From: Aminipila sp032051575
GTDB lineage: Bacteria; Bacillota; Clostridia; Peptostreptococcales; Anaerovoracaceae
DNA: 64,000 nucleotides
Assembly (NCBI RefSeq): GCF_032051575.1
Contig: NZ_DAMBYD010000009.1
Location: forward strand, 124,001-188,000
Reading direction: 5' to 3'
Made by a program: the position numbers and the translations under genes. This document shows positions 32,933 through 41,377 of the stretch, piece by piece; position 1 is the stretch's first letter, and every line of letters starts with the position of its first letter. The notes under the pieces are model-generated. The model made no database searches. It saw nothing but the letters and a program-made list of their open reading frames with translations, and was not told the origin of the DNA.

Positions 32933-33685
32933 ATGCTAGAAATTAAAAATATCTGTAAATCTTTTAAAGACAATACGGTTCTGGATGGTATCAATATAAA
33001 AATTGAAAAGGGGGATGTTGTTGTTCTTCTTGGACCAAGTGGTTCAGGCAAAACCACTCTTCTTCGTTGTATTAACTTTCTTGAGAAGGCGGATAGTGGA
33101 TTAATTACTTTCGATGATGTGTCTGCAGATTTTACTAACATTACAAAAAAGGATATTTCTACACTTCGTAAAAAAACTGGTTTTGTATTCCAAAACTATA
33201 ATTTATTTAACAATAAAACTGCACTGGACAATGTTGCCATAGGATTAATTCATGCCAGAAAGATTTCGCCAGAAGAGGCCTACAAAATATCAAAGAACGC
33301 GTTGGATAAAGTGGGACTGAAGGATAAATATGATTTTTATCCTTCACAGTTATCCGGTGGGCAGCAGCAACGAGTAGGCATTGCAAGAGCTTTTGCATTT
33401 AATCCATACGTCATCTTATTTGATGAGCCTACATCGGCATTAGATCCAGAACTTATTTCAGAGGTTCTTTCTATTATGAAAAACCTGGCCAAGGAAGGAA
33501 CGACCATGCTAGTAGTTACCCATGAAATGAGCTTTGCTCAGGAGGTTGCAAACCAGGTGATTTTTATGGATAAAGGTAAAATTGTAGAACAGGGCCCCCC
33601 CGCTGATATATTTACACATCCAAAAGAGGAACGAACAAAGCAGTTCTTAAGAAGAATAAATAATTACACAGATTATGCAATATAG
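32933..33685 (+). CDS. Polar amino-acid ABC transporter ATP-binding protein
   Basis: A 250-residue ABC ATPase. Walker A is GPSGSGKTT (33-41), the Q-loop region is FVFQNYNLF, the signature is LSGGQQQR, Walker B is VILFDEPTSALDP, and the switch His is in VVTHEMSF. The sequence falls in the GlnQ/TcyN polar amino-acid class. It heads a four-gene set with a gamma-lyase, a lipoprotein binding protein and a permease. The enzyme in the middle suggests import of cystine, cystathionine or methionine. The ATG follows GAGGTGG. Confidence 0.92.
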   Translation: MLEIKNICKSFKDNTVLDGINIKIEKGDVVVLLGPSGSGKTTLLRCINFLEKADSGLITFDDVSADFTNITKKDISTLRKKTGFVFQNYNLFNNKTALDNVAIGLIHARKISPEEAYKISKNALDKVGLKDKYDFYPSQLSGGQQQRVGIARAFAFNPYVILFDEPTSALDPELISEVLSIMKNLAKEGTTMLVVTHEMSFAQEVANQVIFMDKGKIVEQGPPADIFTHPKEERTKQFLRRINNYTDYAI

Positions 33686-33709
33686 AAATCAAACAAAGGA
33701 GATTAAAAA

Positions 33710-34852
33710 ATGAGATATGAATCAATAGCCATTCATGGCGGAAAATCTGAGGATAGTGGGAAAGATGCTGTAAATTACCCCATTTATTTATCTTCAACCT
33801 TTGCGCAACCAAGTCTTGATCAGTTTCAGGAATTTGCGTATAGCCGAGGCAGTAATCCTACTAGAAGCAACGTGGAAAAGTTAGCTGCTGACTTAGAAGG
33901 TGCTAAGTATGGACTCGCACTTGCATCTGGTATGGCCGCAACAAGTCTTGTCTTTGGACTGCTGAAGCAAGGAGACAAAGTCTTAATAAATAATAATGTA
34001 TATGGTGGAACATGGAGATATGTTTCAAACATTTTTGCAGATCATGGCATTGAATATGAAGTAGTAAATGATTTTAATCATTATAATTTCAATGATGCTG
34101 ATTCAAACGTAAAAATGATTTTTATAGAAACGCCTTCCAACCCGCTATTAGAAATTACGGATATTAGAAAAGTAAGTAAGGAAGCCAGAAAAAGAAACAT
34201 CGTAACTGTAGTGGATAATACTTTCCTAACATCATATTTTCAAAAGCCTTTGGATTTAGGAGCAGATATTGTTGTGTATTCAGCAACAAAATATTATGCG
34301 GGGCATTCTGATATTCTAGCAGGTCTTGTTCTGCTGAATGATGATGAACATTTTACAAAGTTAAAGTTCCTTCAAAATACATATGGAGGAATTCTTAGTC
34401 CAATAGATTCCTTTTTATTAACAAGAGGAATTAAAACGTTAAGTCTAAGACTTGCCAAACATCAAAAGAATGCTTTACTTGTAGCTCAATATTTTGAGAA
34501 ACATCCAGCAGTAAAAGATGTTTATTACCCTGGATTAAAAAGCCATAAAAATCATGACATCCAGCGTTCCCAAGCCACAGGTGATGGAGGGGTCCTATCT
34601 ATCCGTCTAAATGATGGATGGGATAGTAAAAAATTTATTGCTAACCTTAAAATTTTTGATCTAGCAGTAAGTTTAGGCGGAGTTGAATCTCTAATTTGCC
34701 ATCCGGCTTCTATGACACATGAGTCCTATGCTCTGGAGTTGCAGGAGAAAATTGGAATTGATAGCAAATTACTTAGGCTGGCTATAGGTGTGGAGCATGA
34801 AGAGGACATTTTAGAAGATATTTCTAATGCTCTTGTAAAAGCTAAAATATAA
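33710..34852 (+). CDS. Trans-sulfuration family PLP enzyme (cystathionine/methionine gamma-lyase type)
   Basis: A 380-residue Cys/Met-metabolism PLP enzyme. YSRGSNPTRSNVE (residues 43-55), LASGMAA, NNVYGGT and the PLP-lysine motif SATKYYAGHSD are all present, as is the C-terminal SLGGVESL. Members cleave cystathionine, cysteine or methionine, or make cystathionine; with a downstream uptake system a catabolic lyase is more likely than synthase, but the residues that separate these are not decisive by eye. It lies between the ATPase gene (24 bases) and the binding-protein gene (48 bases) in one operon. Confidence 0.85.
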   Translation: MRYESIAIHGGKSEDSGKDAVNYPIYLSSTFAQPSLDQFQEFAYSRGSNPTRSNVEKLAADLEGAKYGLALASGMAATSLVFGLLKQGDKVLINNNVYGGTWRYVSNIFADHGIEYEVVNDFNHYNFNDADSNVKMIFIETPSNPLLEITDIRKVSKEARKRNIVTVVDNTFLTSYFQKPLDLGADIVVYSATKYYAGHSDILAGLVLLNDDEHFTKLKFLQNTYGGILSPIDSFLLTRGIKTLSLRLAKHQKNALLVAQYFEKHPAVKDVYYPGLKSHKNHDIQRSQATGDGGVLSIRLNDGWDSKKFIANLKIFDLAVSLGGVESLICHPASMTHESYALELQEKIGIDSKLLRLAIGVEHEEDILEDISNALVKAKI

Positions 34853-34900
34853 AGAAGAAAATAAAAGATATATAAAGATAAGAAAGAATGAGGTAATAAG

Positions 34901-35716
34901 ATGAAAAAACGAACAATTGCTACTATATTAACAGGTCTATTAATTACGGCAGCCTTAACTGGATGCGGTGCGGCTAAAGGAACAGAAAAAGCCGAAACCA
35001 CTGAGAAGGACCTACTTGCAAGCATTCAAGACGCTGGAGTTATTAAAGTCGGGACAGAAGGGACATATGCCCCATATACTTTTCACAATGATGAGGGTGA
35101 TTTAGTAGGATATGATGTAGAAGTTGCACAGGCTGTGGCAAAGAAATTAGGGGTAAAAGCAGAATTTGTAGAAACAAAATGGGATAGTATTATCGCGGGT
35201 CTTGATGCTAAGCGCTTTGATATTATTGTAAATCAGGTTGGTATAACGGAAGAAAGACAACAAAAATACAGTTTTTCAACGCCTTATACTTATACAAAAG
35301 GGGCACTGATTGTAGCAGCATCCAATAAAGATATTAAAAGCTTTGAAGATTTAGCAGGTAAGAAATCCGCCCAGTCACTTACAAGTAATTGGGGCAAGTC
35401 CGCAGAGAGTTACGGAGCTGAATTAGTTGGAACAGATGGATTCAATCAATCGATTGATTTGGTGCTTGCAGGAAGAGCAGATGCTACGATTAACGATAAC
35501 TTAACATTTTATGATTATGTCACCCAGAAACCTGATGCTGATGTGAAAATAGCAGCATTATCGGAAGAAAGCAGTGAAAATGCAATTTTGATCAGACAGG
35601 GAAACGATACATTGGTAAAAGCTATTGATGATGCATTGGCTGAACTTGCTGAAGAAGGTACACTAAAAGAAATATCTAATAAATATTTTAGTGTAGATGT
35701 TTCTGTAAAACAATAA
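34901..35716 (+). CDS. Amino-acid ABC transporter substrate-binding lipoprotein
   Basis: A 271-residue family 3 extracellular solute-binding protein. The lipobox is LTGCG with Cys22 as the lipid-bearing residue after a short signal sequence. The mature domain starts IKVGTEGTYAPYTFHNDEG and contains GYDVEVAQAVAKKLG and KWDSIIAGLDAKRFDIIVNQ, typical of cystine/polar amino-acid binding proteins. It is anchored to the outer face of the membrane and hands its ligand to the permease encoded next. The ligand is inferred from the gamma-lyase in the same operon. Confidence 0.9.
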   Translation: MKKRTIATILTGLLITAALTGCGAAKGTEKAETTEKDLLASIQDAGVIKVGTEGTYAPYTFHNDEGDLVGYDVEVAQAVAKKLGVKAEFVETKWDSIIAGLDAKRFDIIVNQVGITEERQQKYSFSTPYTYTKGALIVAASNKDIKSFEDLAGKKSAQSLTSNWGKSAESYGAELVGTDGFNQSIDLVLAGRADATINDNLTFYDYVTQKPDADVKIAALSEESSENAILIRQGNDTLVKAIDDALAELAEEGTLKEISNKYFSVDVSVKQ

Positions 35717-35747
35717 AATTGTAAAACACGAAAGGACGGTACTAGCA

Positions 35748-36413
35748 ATGGATGCTCGAATAATAGAAATTTTACAAGATTCATTTTTTAAAATACTAAT
35801 TCCAGGATTAGTCTATACTATTCCGCTTACATTGATTTCCTTTATTCTAGGAATAGTTCTTGCTCTTTTCACTGCAATCGTACAAATTGCAGATATCAGA
35901 GTTCTGAAGCAGATTGCAAAATTTTATATTTGGATTATCCGGGGAACTCCGTTACTTGTACAGATTTTTATTATATTTTATGGATTGCCTAGTGTTGGAA
36001 TTGTATTAAATCCATTTCCAGCCGCCATTATTGCCTTTTCTCTAAACGTTGGAGCCTATGCCTCAGAAACACTTAGAGCAGCAATATTATCGGTCCCAAA
36101 AGGTCAGTTGGAAGCAGGATACTGTGTAGGCTTGTCTTATGTACAGGCAATGAGGCTTATTGTTTTGCCCCAGGCTTTTAAAACAGCCTTTCCCCCTTTA
36201 TTTAACTCTTTTATCGGACTGGTAAAAGACACCTCGCTAGCCGCAAGTATTACTGTGACAGAGATGTTTATGGCGACTCAGCAAATAGCTGCAAAACTGT
36301 ATGAGCCACTCATTCTTTATTGCGAAGTAGCGGTAATTTACTTAATGTTTTGTACAGTACTTACACAATTGCAGCATTATGGGGAAAAAAGGATGAATTT
36401 ACAGACAAACTAG
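35748..36413 (+). CDS. Amino-acid ABC transporter permease
   Basis: A 221-residue membrane permease of the HisM class with about five spans. The N-terminal GLVYTIPLTLISFILG and the coupling-loop EAGYCVGLSYVQAMRLIVLPQAFK (quoted in part: EAGYCVGLSYVQAMRLIVLP) are characteristic, as is WIIRGTPLLVQIFIIFYGLP. It presumably forms a homodimer, since only one permease gene is present. It closes the four-gene uptake/lyase operon and is followed 48 bases later by tcdA. The ATG follows AAGGACGG. Confidence 0.92.
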   Translation: MDARIIEILQDSFFKILIPGLVYTIPLTLISFILGIVLALFTAIVQIADIRVLKQIAKFYIWIIRGTPLLVQIFIIFYGLPSVGIVLNPFPAAIIAFSLNVGAYASETLRAAILSVPKGQLEAGYCVGLSYVQAMRLIVLPQAFKTAFPPLFNSFIGLVKDTSLAASITVTEMFMATQQIAAKLYEPLILYCEVAVIYLMFCTVLTQLQHYGEKRMNLQTN

Positions 36414-36461
36414 TAATTATATGATATACAATTGTAAGATAAAAATATTGGAGAGAGAACG

Positions 36462-37216
36462 ATGCTGACTCAATTTTCTAGAACAGAACTAATATTTGGT
36501 AAAGAGGCAATGGAAAAGCTTGCTCATTCGCGTGTTGCAATATTTGGAATCGGAGGTGTGGGGGGATATGCTGTGGAGGCCCTTGTACGCAGTGGTATCG
36601 GCACGGTAGATATCATTGATGATGATAAAATCTGCTTGACCAACATTAACCGTCAAATTTATGCAACCCATAAAACTGTAGGGCAATACAAGGTAGATGT
36701 GGCAGAGGAACGAATTAAAGAAATCAATCCTGACACCGTGGTAAATAAATATAAAACATTTTATATGCCTGATACTTCTCAGCAGTTTGATTTTTTAAAA
36801 TATGACTACGTAATTGATGCAATTGATACCGTTACAGGTAAAATGGAACTTGTAAAAAGATACAGCTCATTTTAGGAACTCCAATAATTAGTTCAATGGG
36901 TGCAGGAAATAAGGTTGATCCAACAGCATTTAAACTTGCAGATATTTACGAAACTTCCATATGTCCATTGGCAAAGGTAATGCGTAAACTATGCCGCCAA
37001 AATGACATAAAGGCACTGAAAGTCGTTTATTCGCAGGAAACTCCTTTGGAGCCAGTAAGAGACATGGCAATAAGCTGTCATGCCCATTGCATCTGCCCGC
37101 CAGGAACAGCAAGAAAATGTACACAACGCAGACAGGTACCTGGAAGTAACGCTTTCGTCCCGTCTGTAGTGGGGCTTATTATTGCTGGTAAAGTTATTAA
37201 AGATTTAATTAAGTAA
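36462..37216 (+). pseudogene. tcdA: tRNA threonylcarbamoyladenosine dehydratase, frameshifted
   Basis: A ThiF/E1-like protein that would cyclise the t6A37 modification of tRNAs to ct6A. The first frame (36462-36875) encodes GIGGVGGYAVEAL, DDDKICLTNINRQ and YVIDAIDTVTGK, then stops. The second frame continues from QLILGTPIISSMGAGNK through AISCHAHCICPPGT to the stop at 37216. Adding one A to the AAAAA run at about 36853-36857 joins the two and restores the expected sequence LVKKIQLILGTPIISSMG. So one base has been lost in a homopolymer: a real mutation, a phase-variable tract or a sequencing error. The start ATG follows GGAGAGAG. Confidence 0.85.
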
Positions 37217-37261
37217 AATATTTGGAAGGAATCTAATTGTACCATCTGATGTATGAAAAAT

Positions 37262-37293
37262 AAAACTCTAGGCTAGTGCCTGGAGTTTTTTCT
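37262..37293 (+). terminator. Terminator downstream of tcdA
   Basis: AAAACTC-TA-GGC and GCC-TG-GAGTTTT form an interrupted stem around TAGT, followed by TTC. It lies 45 bases after the tcdA stop. Confidence 0.7.
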
Positions 37294-37390
37294 TAATATG
37301 GTAGATTTTGCTAAATATAATGATATACTATATTTACAATTCAACTCACAACAAGAGTTAAGAAAACTAAATATAGGGAGGAATGTTATA

Positions 37391-39136
37391 ATGCTAAAAA
37401 AAAGTAAAGTCATATCAGTTATTATTCTTTTGTTAATGATGTTTAGCACGGTTACGGCTAATGCGGATACTACCATTCAGATAGTTGGAAATGGAAATAC
37501 TGTTTCATTTAATGATTTAAATGGGTATAGTTGGGCATCTGAGGCAATTAGTTCTTTTACTTCGCGAGGAATAATTGAGGGGGATGGGAATGGTAAGTTT
37601 AATCCTGCCAATAAGGTTACAAGAGAACAATTCGCCAAAATGCTGGTATTGACATTTAATGCTCCATTGAAAAATACTACTGCGCCCACATTTTCAGATG
37701 TGCCAATAAGCAGATGGTCAAATACATATGTGGAAACTAGTAAAGACTTCTTGACAGGGTATTCCAATCCATTTGGCGGCACGCCAGCATTCCACCCTGC
37801 TGAGACCGCTACACGAGAAGATATTGCTGTTGCATTAGTTAGAATGATGGGGCTTACGGATAAAGATGCGCAGGATGTAAATAGTGCTAGTTATAAATTC
37901 TCAGATGCAAGCAGTATTTCAGCATCCTTGTTAGGTTATGTAAGCATTGCGGCTGAACGGAATTTAATATCTGGTTATAGCGATGGCACATTTAGGCCGC
38001 AACAGGGCATAAGCAAAGCAGAAGCTGTAGTTTTGTTAAACAGAGCTACTAAGCAGGCAGTAACGTCAATAAATAGTGAATTGAATATAACTGCAAAAAT
38101 TGTTAGTAGTAACGACCCCAAGAATGTAACTGTACAAGTTGAAGCAGAAGAAGGCACAAAAGTTACAGTTGATGGGAAAGCCATATCTGTAAGTAATAAT
38201 GGATTTGGCGCATATGAGGGCACATATCCATATACGTTTACTGCAGAGGGGGCTAAAACTTTTACAATTGTTGGAACAAAATCAGGAAAAACAAAAACAT
38301 TAAGTGTAACAGCGACTTATCAATTAGATGCCCCGGTTTTAACAATCAGTTATTGCCCATCGGAAGTATCCGAGAAGAATATTACTTTAACAGGTAGTAT
38401 GTCTGATAAAAATTCTGATACTGTGCTAACTATAAACGGCTCTAAAATAGACGTTTCCACGAAGGGAAAAACATGTAATTGGTTCTGGCCCTGTACCTTA
38501 AAAGAAGGAAAAAACACACTAAATTTTGTGCTGACCAGTACCTCAGGAAAAACAACTACTCAAACAAAGACGATTAACTATACTGTTGGGGGCCCGGAAT
38601 TGTCGATTTTAAGCTGCCCTACGGAAGTGTCAGATAAAAGTGTTGCATTAAGAGGAACAATTTATGATAAAAATTACAGTACAGTATTAACTATAAACGG
38701 AACAGAAGTAGGTTCTTCCAGTGCAGGATATAGTAGCAGTTGGAACTGGACCTATGATCTTAAGGAAGGAGAAAATAAATTAAATTTTGTGCTGACCAGT
38801 TCTTCTGGTAAAACAAGTACCCAGACAAAGACAATTAATTATGGTGTTGCAGAACCGGAATTAACTATTTCATATTGCCCATCAGAAGTAAAAAGTGATA
38901 ACGTCACAATAAGAGGTAGCATTTACGATAAAAATTACAGTACAGTACTTACTATAAATGGATCAGAAGTGGGTTCAGCTACAGCAGACTATAATCGTAA
39001 TTGGGAAAAGTCCTATACACTAAAGGAAGGGGATAACACATTTGAATTTGTACTGACAAGTGCATCTGGTAAAACTATCACTAAAACCAAAACCATAAAT
39101 TATAAGGTTGAATCAGTTGAAATTCCGCAAATATAA
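37391..39136 (+). CDS. SLH-domain surface protein with three glucodextranase-B-like repeats
   Basis: A 581-residue secreted protein. Residues 1-25 are a signal peptide ending TANA. Three SLH motifs (about 39-85, 98-150 and 165-215; for example GDGNGKFNPANKVTREQFA and GYSDGTFRPQQGISKAEA) would bind secondary wall polymers. A bacterial Ig-like stretch follows, then three tandem 87-residue repeats from about residue 316, each opening (V/E)L(T/S)I(S/L)(Y/S)CP(S/T)EV and closing TSxSGKTxTxTKTINY. These resemble glucodextranase domain B. No catalytic domain is visible, so a structural or adhesive role is likely. The ATG at 37391 follows GGGAGGA; the frame upstream to 37298 lacks a ribosome site. 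Confidence 0.88.
   Translation: MLKKSKVISVIILLLMMFSTVTANADTTIQIVGNGNTVSFNDLNGYSWASEAISSFTSRGIIEGDGNGKFNPANKVTREQFAKMLVLTFNAPLKNTTAPTFSDVPISRWSNTYVETSKDFLTGYSNPFGGTPAFHPAETATREDIAVALVRMMGLTDKDAQDVNSASYKFSDASSISASLLGYVSIAAERNLISGYSDGTFRPQQGISKAEAVVLLNRATKQAVTSINSELNITAKIVSSNDPKNVTVQVEAEEGTKVTVDGKAISVSNNGFGAYEGTYPYTFTAEGAKTFTIVGTKSGKTKTLSVTATYQLDAPVLTISYCPSEVSEKNITLTGSMSDKNSDTVLTINGSKIDVSTKGKTCNWFWPCTLKEGKNTLNFVLTSTSGKTTTQTKTINYTVGGPELSILSCPTEVSDKSVALRGTIYDKNYSTVLTINGTEVGSSSAGYSSSWNWTYDLKEGENKLNFVLTSSSGKTSTQTKTINYGVAEPELTISYCPSEVKSDNVTIRGSIYDKNYSTVLTINGSEVGSATADYNRNWEKSYTLKEGDNTFEFVLTSASGKTITKTKTINYKVESVEIPQI
38336..39118 (+). repeat. Three 261-bp tandem repeats inside the SLH protein gene
   Basis: Repeats begin at 38336, 38597 and 38858, an exact 261-base (87-codon) period. 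Units two and three are much closer to each other than to unit one at the DNA level (both share GATAAAAATTACAGTACAGT), pointing to a recent duplication. Confidence 0.85.
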
Positions 39137-39149
39137 AAGATAAATAAAA

Positions 39150-39180
39150 AGACCATAGCTTTTGCTATGGTTCTCTTATT
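39150..39180 (+). terminator. Terminator of the SLH protein gene
   Basis: ACCATAGC (39152-39159) and GCTATGGT (39164-39171) pair around TTTT, followed by TCTCTTATT. It ends just before the 3' end of the first convergent tRNA gene. Confidence 0.75.
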
Positions 39181-39183
39181 TAT

Positions 39184-39259
39184 TGGTACACCGTCAGGGG
39201 TTCGAACCCTGGACACCCTGATTAAGAGTCAGGTGCTCTACCAACTGAGCTAACGATGC
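39184..39259 (-). tRNA. tRNA-Lys (CTT), copy 1
   Basis: A 76-base cloverleaf on the minus strand. The anticodon stem CCTGA/TCAGG encloses CTCTTAA, giving anticodon CTT. The T-arm has GGTTCGAACCC, the D-arm has AGCTCAGTTGGTAGAGC, and CCA is encoded. The acceptor stem GCATCGT/ACGGTGT contains two G-U pairs. A TATAAT lies about 25 bases upstream in the spacer, so this copy may have its own promoter as well as read-through from copy 2. Confidence 0.95.
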
Positions 39260-39337
39260 GCATTGGCGTGCTCTAATTTGCACGTCTGTGTATTATAACA
39301 TTTATAGGAGCTTGTCCTAAAAATGTATTTTTTAGAT

Positions 39338-39413
39338 TGGTACACCGTCAGGGGTTCGAACCCTGGACACCCTGATTAAGAGTCAGGTGCTCTACCAACT
39401 GAGCTAACGATGC
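39338..39413 (-). tRNA. tRNA-Lys (CTT), copy 2
   Basis: Identical over all 76 bases to copy 1, with the same CTT anticodon and encoded CCA. It lies 78 bases upstream of copy 1 on the same strand. The spacers differ, so only the tRNA itself is conserved. Confidence 0.95.
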
Positions 39414-39442
39414 ACATTGTACACATAATTGGCACGTTTTAT

Positions 39443-39471
39443 AATATAACATTTTTAAAAAGCCGTGTCAA
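39443..39471 (-). promoter_or_regulatory. Sigma-A promoter of the tRNA-Lys genes
   Basis: On the minus strand TTGACA (39471-39466), a 17-base spacer and TATATT (39448-39443). The -10 box lies 30 bases before the 5' end of copy 2. Confidence 0.8.
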
Positions 39472-39493
39472 CAACTTTTTTCAAAAATGCAAT

Positions 39494-39524
39494 AGAAAAT
39501 GCTGCCAATAAGTAAAGGCAGCAT
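39494..39524 (-). terminator. Terminator of the radical SAM gene
   Basis: On the minus strand ATGCTGCC and GGCAGCAT pair around ten bases and are followed by TTTTC. It begins a few bases after the stop codon at 39530. Confidence 0.7.
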
Positions 39525-39529
39525 AGGAC

Positions 39530-40864
39530 CTATTTATACCAAATTTTATCAGCAATAATCTGCCAGTTCTCGGCACAGGTTCTGCATTTTTCTGTAAGAA
39601 TATCTACATCTTCAGGGCTTTCTAAATCTGTGGATGCAGCATTAGAGGCATGAACCATCGCAGCAAGTGCACCAGGATTATCGAGTAAAGGACAAACACG
39701 AAGTCTATTTTCGTTAAAAGGCTGATGGTGTCGATACTCCATAAAAAGTGGGGACTGTAAAGCCTGAAGTAGTGATTTCTCTTTTATATTTGAATCAGAA
39801 TAATGCACAAAGGCACATGGGTCAATATCTCCGTTTGCGTTAATGTGCAAATAGCATCTTCCACCAGCAATACAACCATTTACATATTCCCCATCATTCC
39901 AAAAGTCCATAGTAAAAATAGGTTTACTAGAGCGGAATTTTCTAACCTGATAATACAAAAATGCCCTTTGCTCTGCGGTTGCCATTAACTCGGGTATAGC
40001 AGATGTGCCAACAGGTATATATGTAAATAACCAGCCAAATTTGCAGCCTTTTTCAATCATATCATCAAAGTATTTTTCACTGCCTATAATTTCAGCGTTT
40101 TCTTTATGATAGCAAGTGGAGAAACCAAATGGCAATTTGTTTTCTTTTAACAAAGCCATTGCTTCTACTACTTTTTTATATGTACCTTCTCCTCTGCGCA
40201 TGTCTGTTTCCTTTTCGAAACCTTCAACACTGATAGCAGGAATAAAATTTTTCACCCGCAGCATTTCTTTCACAAAAGGTTGATCAATAAGAGTTGCGTT
40301 TGTGAATGATAAGAAAATGCAGTCACCGTGTTTTTCACAAAGGCGGATTATATCCTCTTTACGAACAAGAGGTTCACCTCCGGTATAAATATACATATAC
40401 ATGCCAAGTTTTTTACCCTGAATTATAATATCGTCAAGCTGTTGGTAAGTTAGGGATAAGTTGTTACCATATTCGGCAGCCCAACAACCTTTACAATGCA
40501 GGTTACAAGCAGACGTTGGATCCATCAGTAATGTCCAGGGAATGTTACAGTCATATTTTTTTTCGAGTTTTCTCCGAGTCTTGCTGCCAATTAAAACTGA
40601 GTTAACTAAAAAATTTTCAAAAAACTTTTTAGAAACATCACGATCAATATCCGTAAATAAGCTGATTAAATATTTATGCCAGACATCATTAGGATCATTT
40701 ACTGCTTTTTCTCCCAAGTTAAAAGCTCCAGTATATTTGTTTTCGGAATCGAGTTTTTTTAACCAATTGAAAACCTTTGGCATATTTTCTTCTGGGTTGG
40801 AATCCAAGTATTTAAGGGTTTTCTTTACACCAAAAGCTTCAACTTTTTCTTTTATTATACTCAC
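39530..40864 (-). CDS. Radical SAM/SPASM-like protein of unknown substrate
   Basis: A 444-residue radical SAM enzyme. The 4Fe-4S cluster motif is C120-NLH-C124-KG-C127. The SAM-binding GGEP follows in YIYTGGEPLVRKED. The C-terminal part has several cysteines (GCIAGGRCYL, DPCAF, RVCPLL, EKCRTCAENW), as in SPASM or twitch domains that hold extra clusters. About 100 residues precede the radical core. I cannot name the substrate; there is no small precursor peptide gene next to it apart from the Asn-rich 52-residue frame on the other strand. The start is a GTG at 40864 with AGGAGG upstream. It is a monocistronic gene divergent from that small frame. Confidence 0.85.
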   Translation of the reverse strand: MSIIKEKVEAFGVKKTLKYLDSNPEENMPKVFNWLKKLDSENKYTGAFNLGEKAVNDPNDVWHKYLISLFTDIDRDVSKKFFENFLVNSVLIGSKTRRKLEKKYDCNIPWTLLMDPTSACNLHCKGCWAAEYGNNLSLTYQQLDDIIIQGKKLGMYMYIYTGGEPLVRKEDIIRLCEKHGDCIFLSFTNATLIDQPFVKEMLRVKNFIPAISVEGFEKETDMRRGEGTYKKVVEAMALLKENKLPFGFSTCYHKENAEIIGSEKYFDDMIEKGCKFGWLFTYIPVGTSAIPELMATAEQRAFLYYQVRKFRSSKPIFTMDFWNDGEYVNGCIAGGRCYLHINANGDIDPCAFVHYSDSNIKEKSLLQALQSPLFMEYRHHQPFNENRLRVCPLLDNPGALAAMVHASNAASTDLESPEDVDILTEKCRTCAENWQIIADKIWYK

Positions 40865-41035
40865 ACCAATTCCTCCTAATAATTTTATACTTTTAACGCA
40901 AATCGTTATTAATTTAGCATGAATTTACATATAATAAGTCTATGCAAAAGACAAACATTCATGATTAAATTCCTCTTTTTTCCTTACATATCAAATGATA
41001 TATTGCACAAAATATTCACTAAGGAGGGATTAGAT

Positions 41036-41194
41036 ATGAAAAACAACACAAACAACAATACAAATAACAAAAATAGGGCAAACAACTGTAAGGACAAGAT
41101 GGAAACATCAAAGGTAAGAAGCAATAAGCAGACAGAAGAGAAGAGTAGAAATTCTTCAAGCATTAAATCCAGTATGGAAAACTCAGACTACTAA
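41036..41194 (+). CDS. Asn-rich 52-residue protein
   Basis: A short protein starting MKNNTNNNTNNKNRANNCKD and rich in Asn, Ser and Lys, with one Cys and no hydrophobic segment. Its reality rests on an AAGGAGGGA ribosome site seven bases before the ATG at 41036 and on an excellent terminator right behind it. The composition recalls small, acid-soluble spore-type peptides, which is only a guess. The frame is open upstream to 40919, but without a start signal. It stands alone between divergent and co-directional neighbours. Confidence 0.6.
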   Translation: MKNNTNNNTNNKNRANNCKDKMETSKVRSNKQTEEKSRNSSSIKSSMENSDY

Positions 41195-41237
41195 GTTCTC
41201 ACAAAAAGAGCCAGGGCCTAATCTCTCTTCTAGATAC

Positions 41238-41263
41238 AGAGCGGGGAAACCCCGCTCTTTTTG
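41238..41263 (+). terminator. Terminator of the Asn-rich protein gene
   Basis: AGAGCGGGG and CCCCGCTCT form a perfect 9-base stem around AAA, followed by TTTTTG. It is one of the strongest terminators in the window. Confidence 0.92.
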
Positions 41264-41377
41264 TTGTTTTTTGTGATAATTGTGTAGTTTTTAGTCGTTC
41301 TGGCAATTGCTATTGTTATAAATTTATTGTATAATATAAAAAGGTATATTCTGTATTCAGAGGAAGGTGTATTTGAA

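Noticed and set aside
36840..36880. Programmed -1 frameshift in tcdA
   Set aside because: The codons GTA AAA AGA do not form a good slippery heptamer, no pseudoknot or internal Shine-Dalgarno is evident, and tcdA homologues are not known to use recoding. A one-base loss is simpler.
39184..39413. A recent tandem duplication covering both tRNA-Lys genes and spacers
   Set aside because: The spacer sequences differ; only the tRNA bodies are identical.
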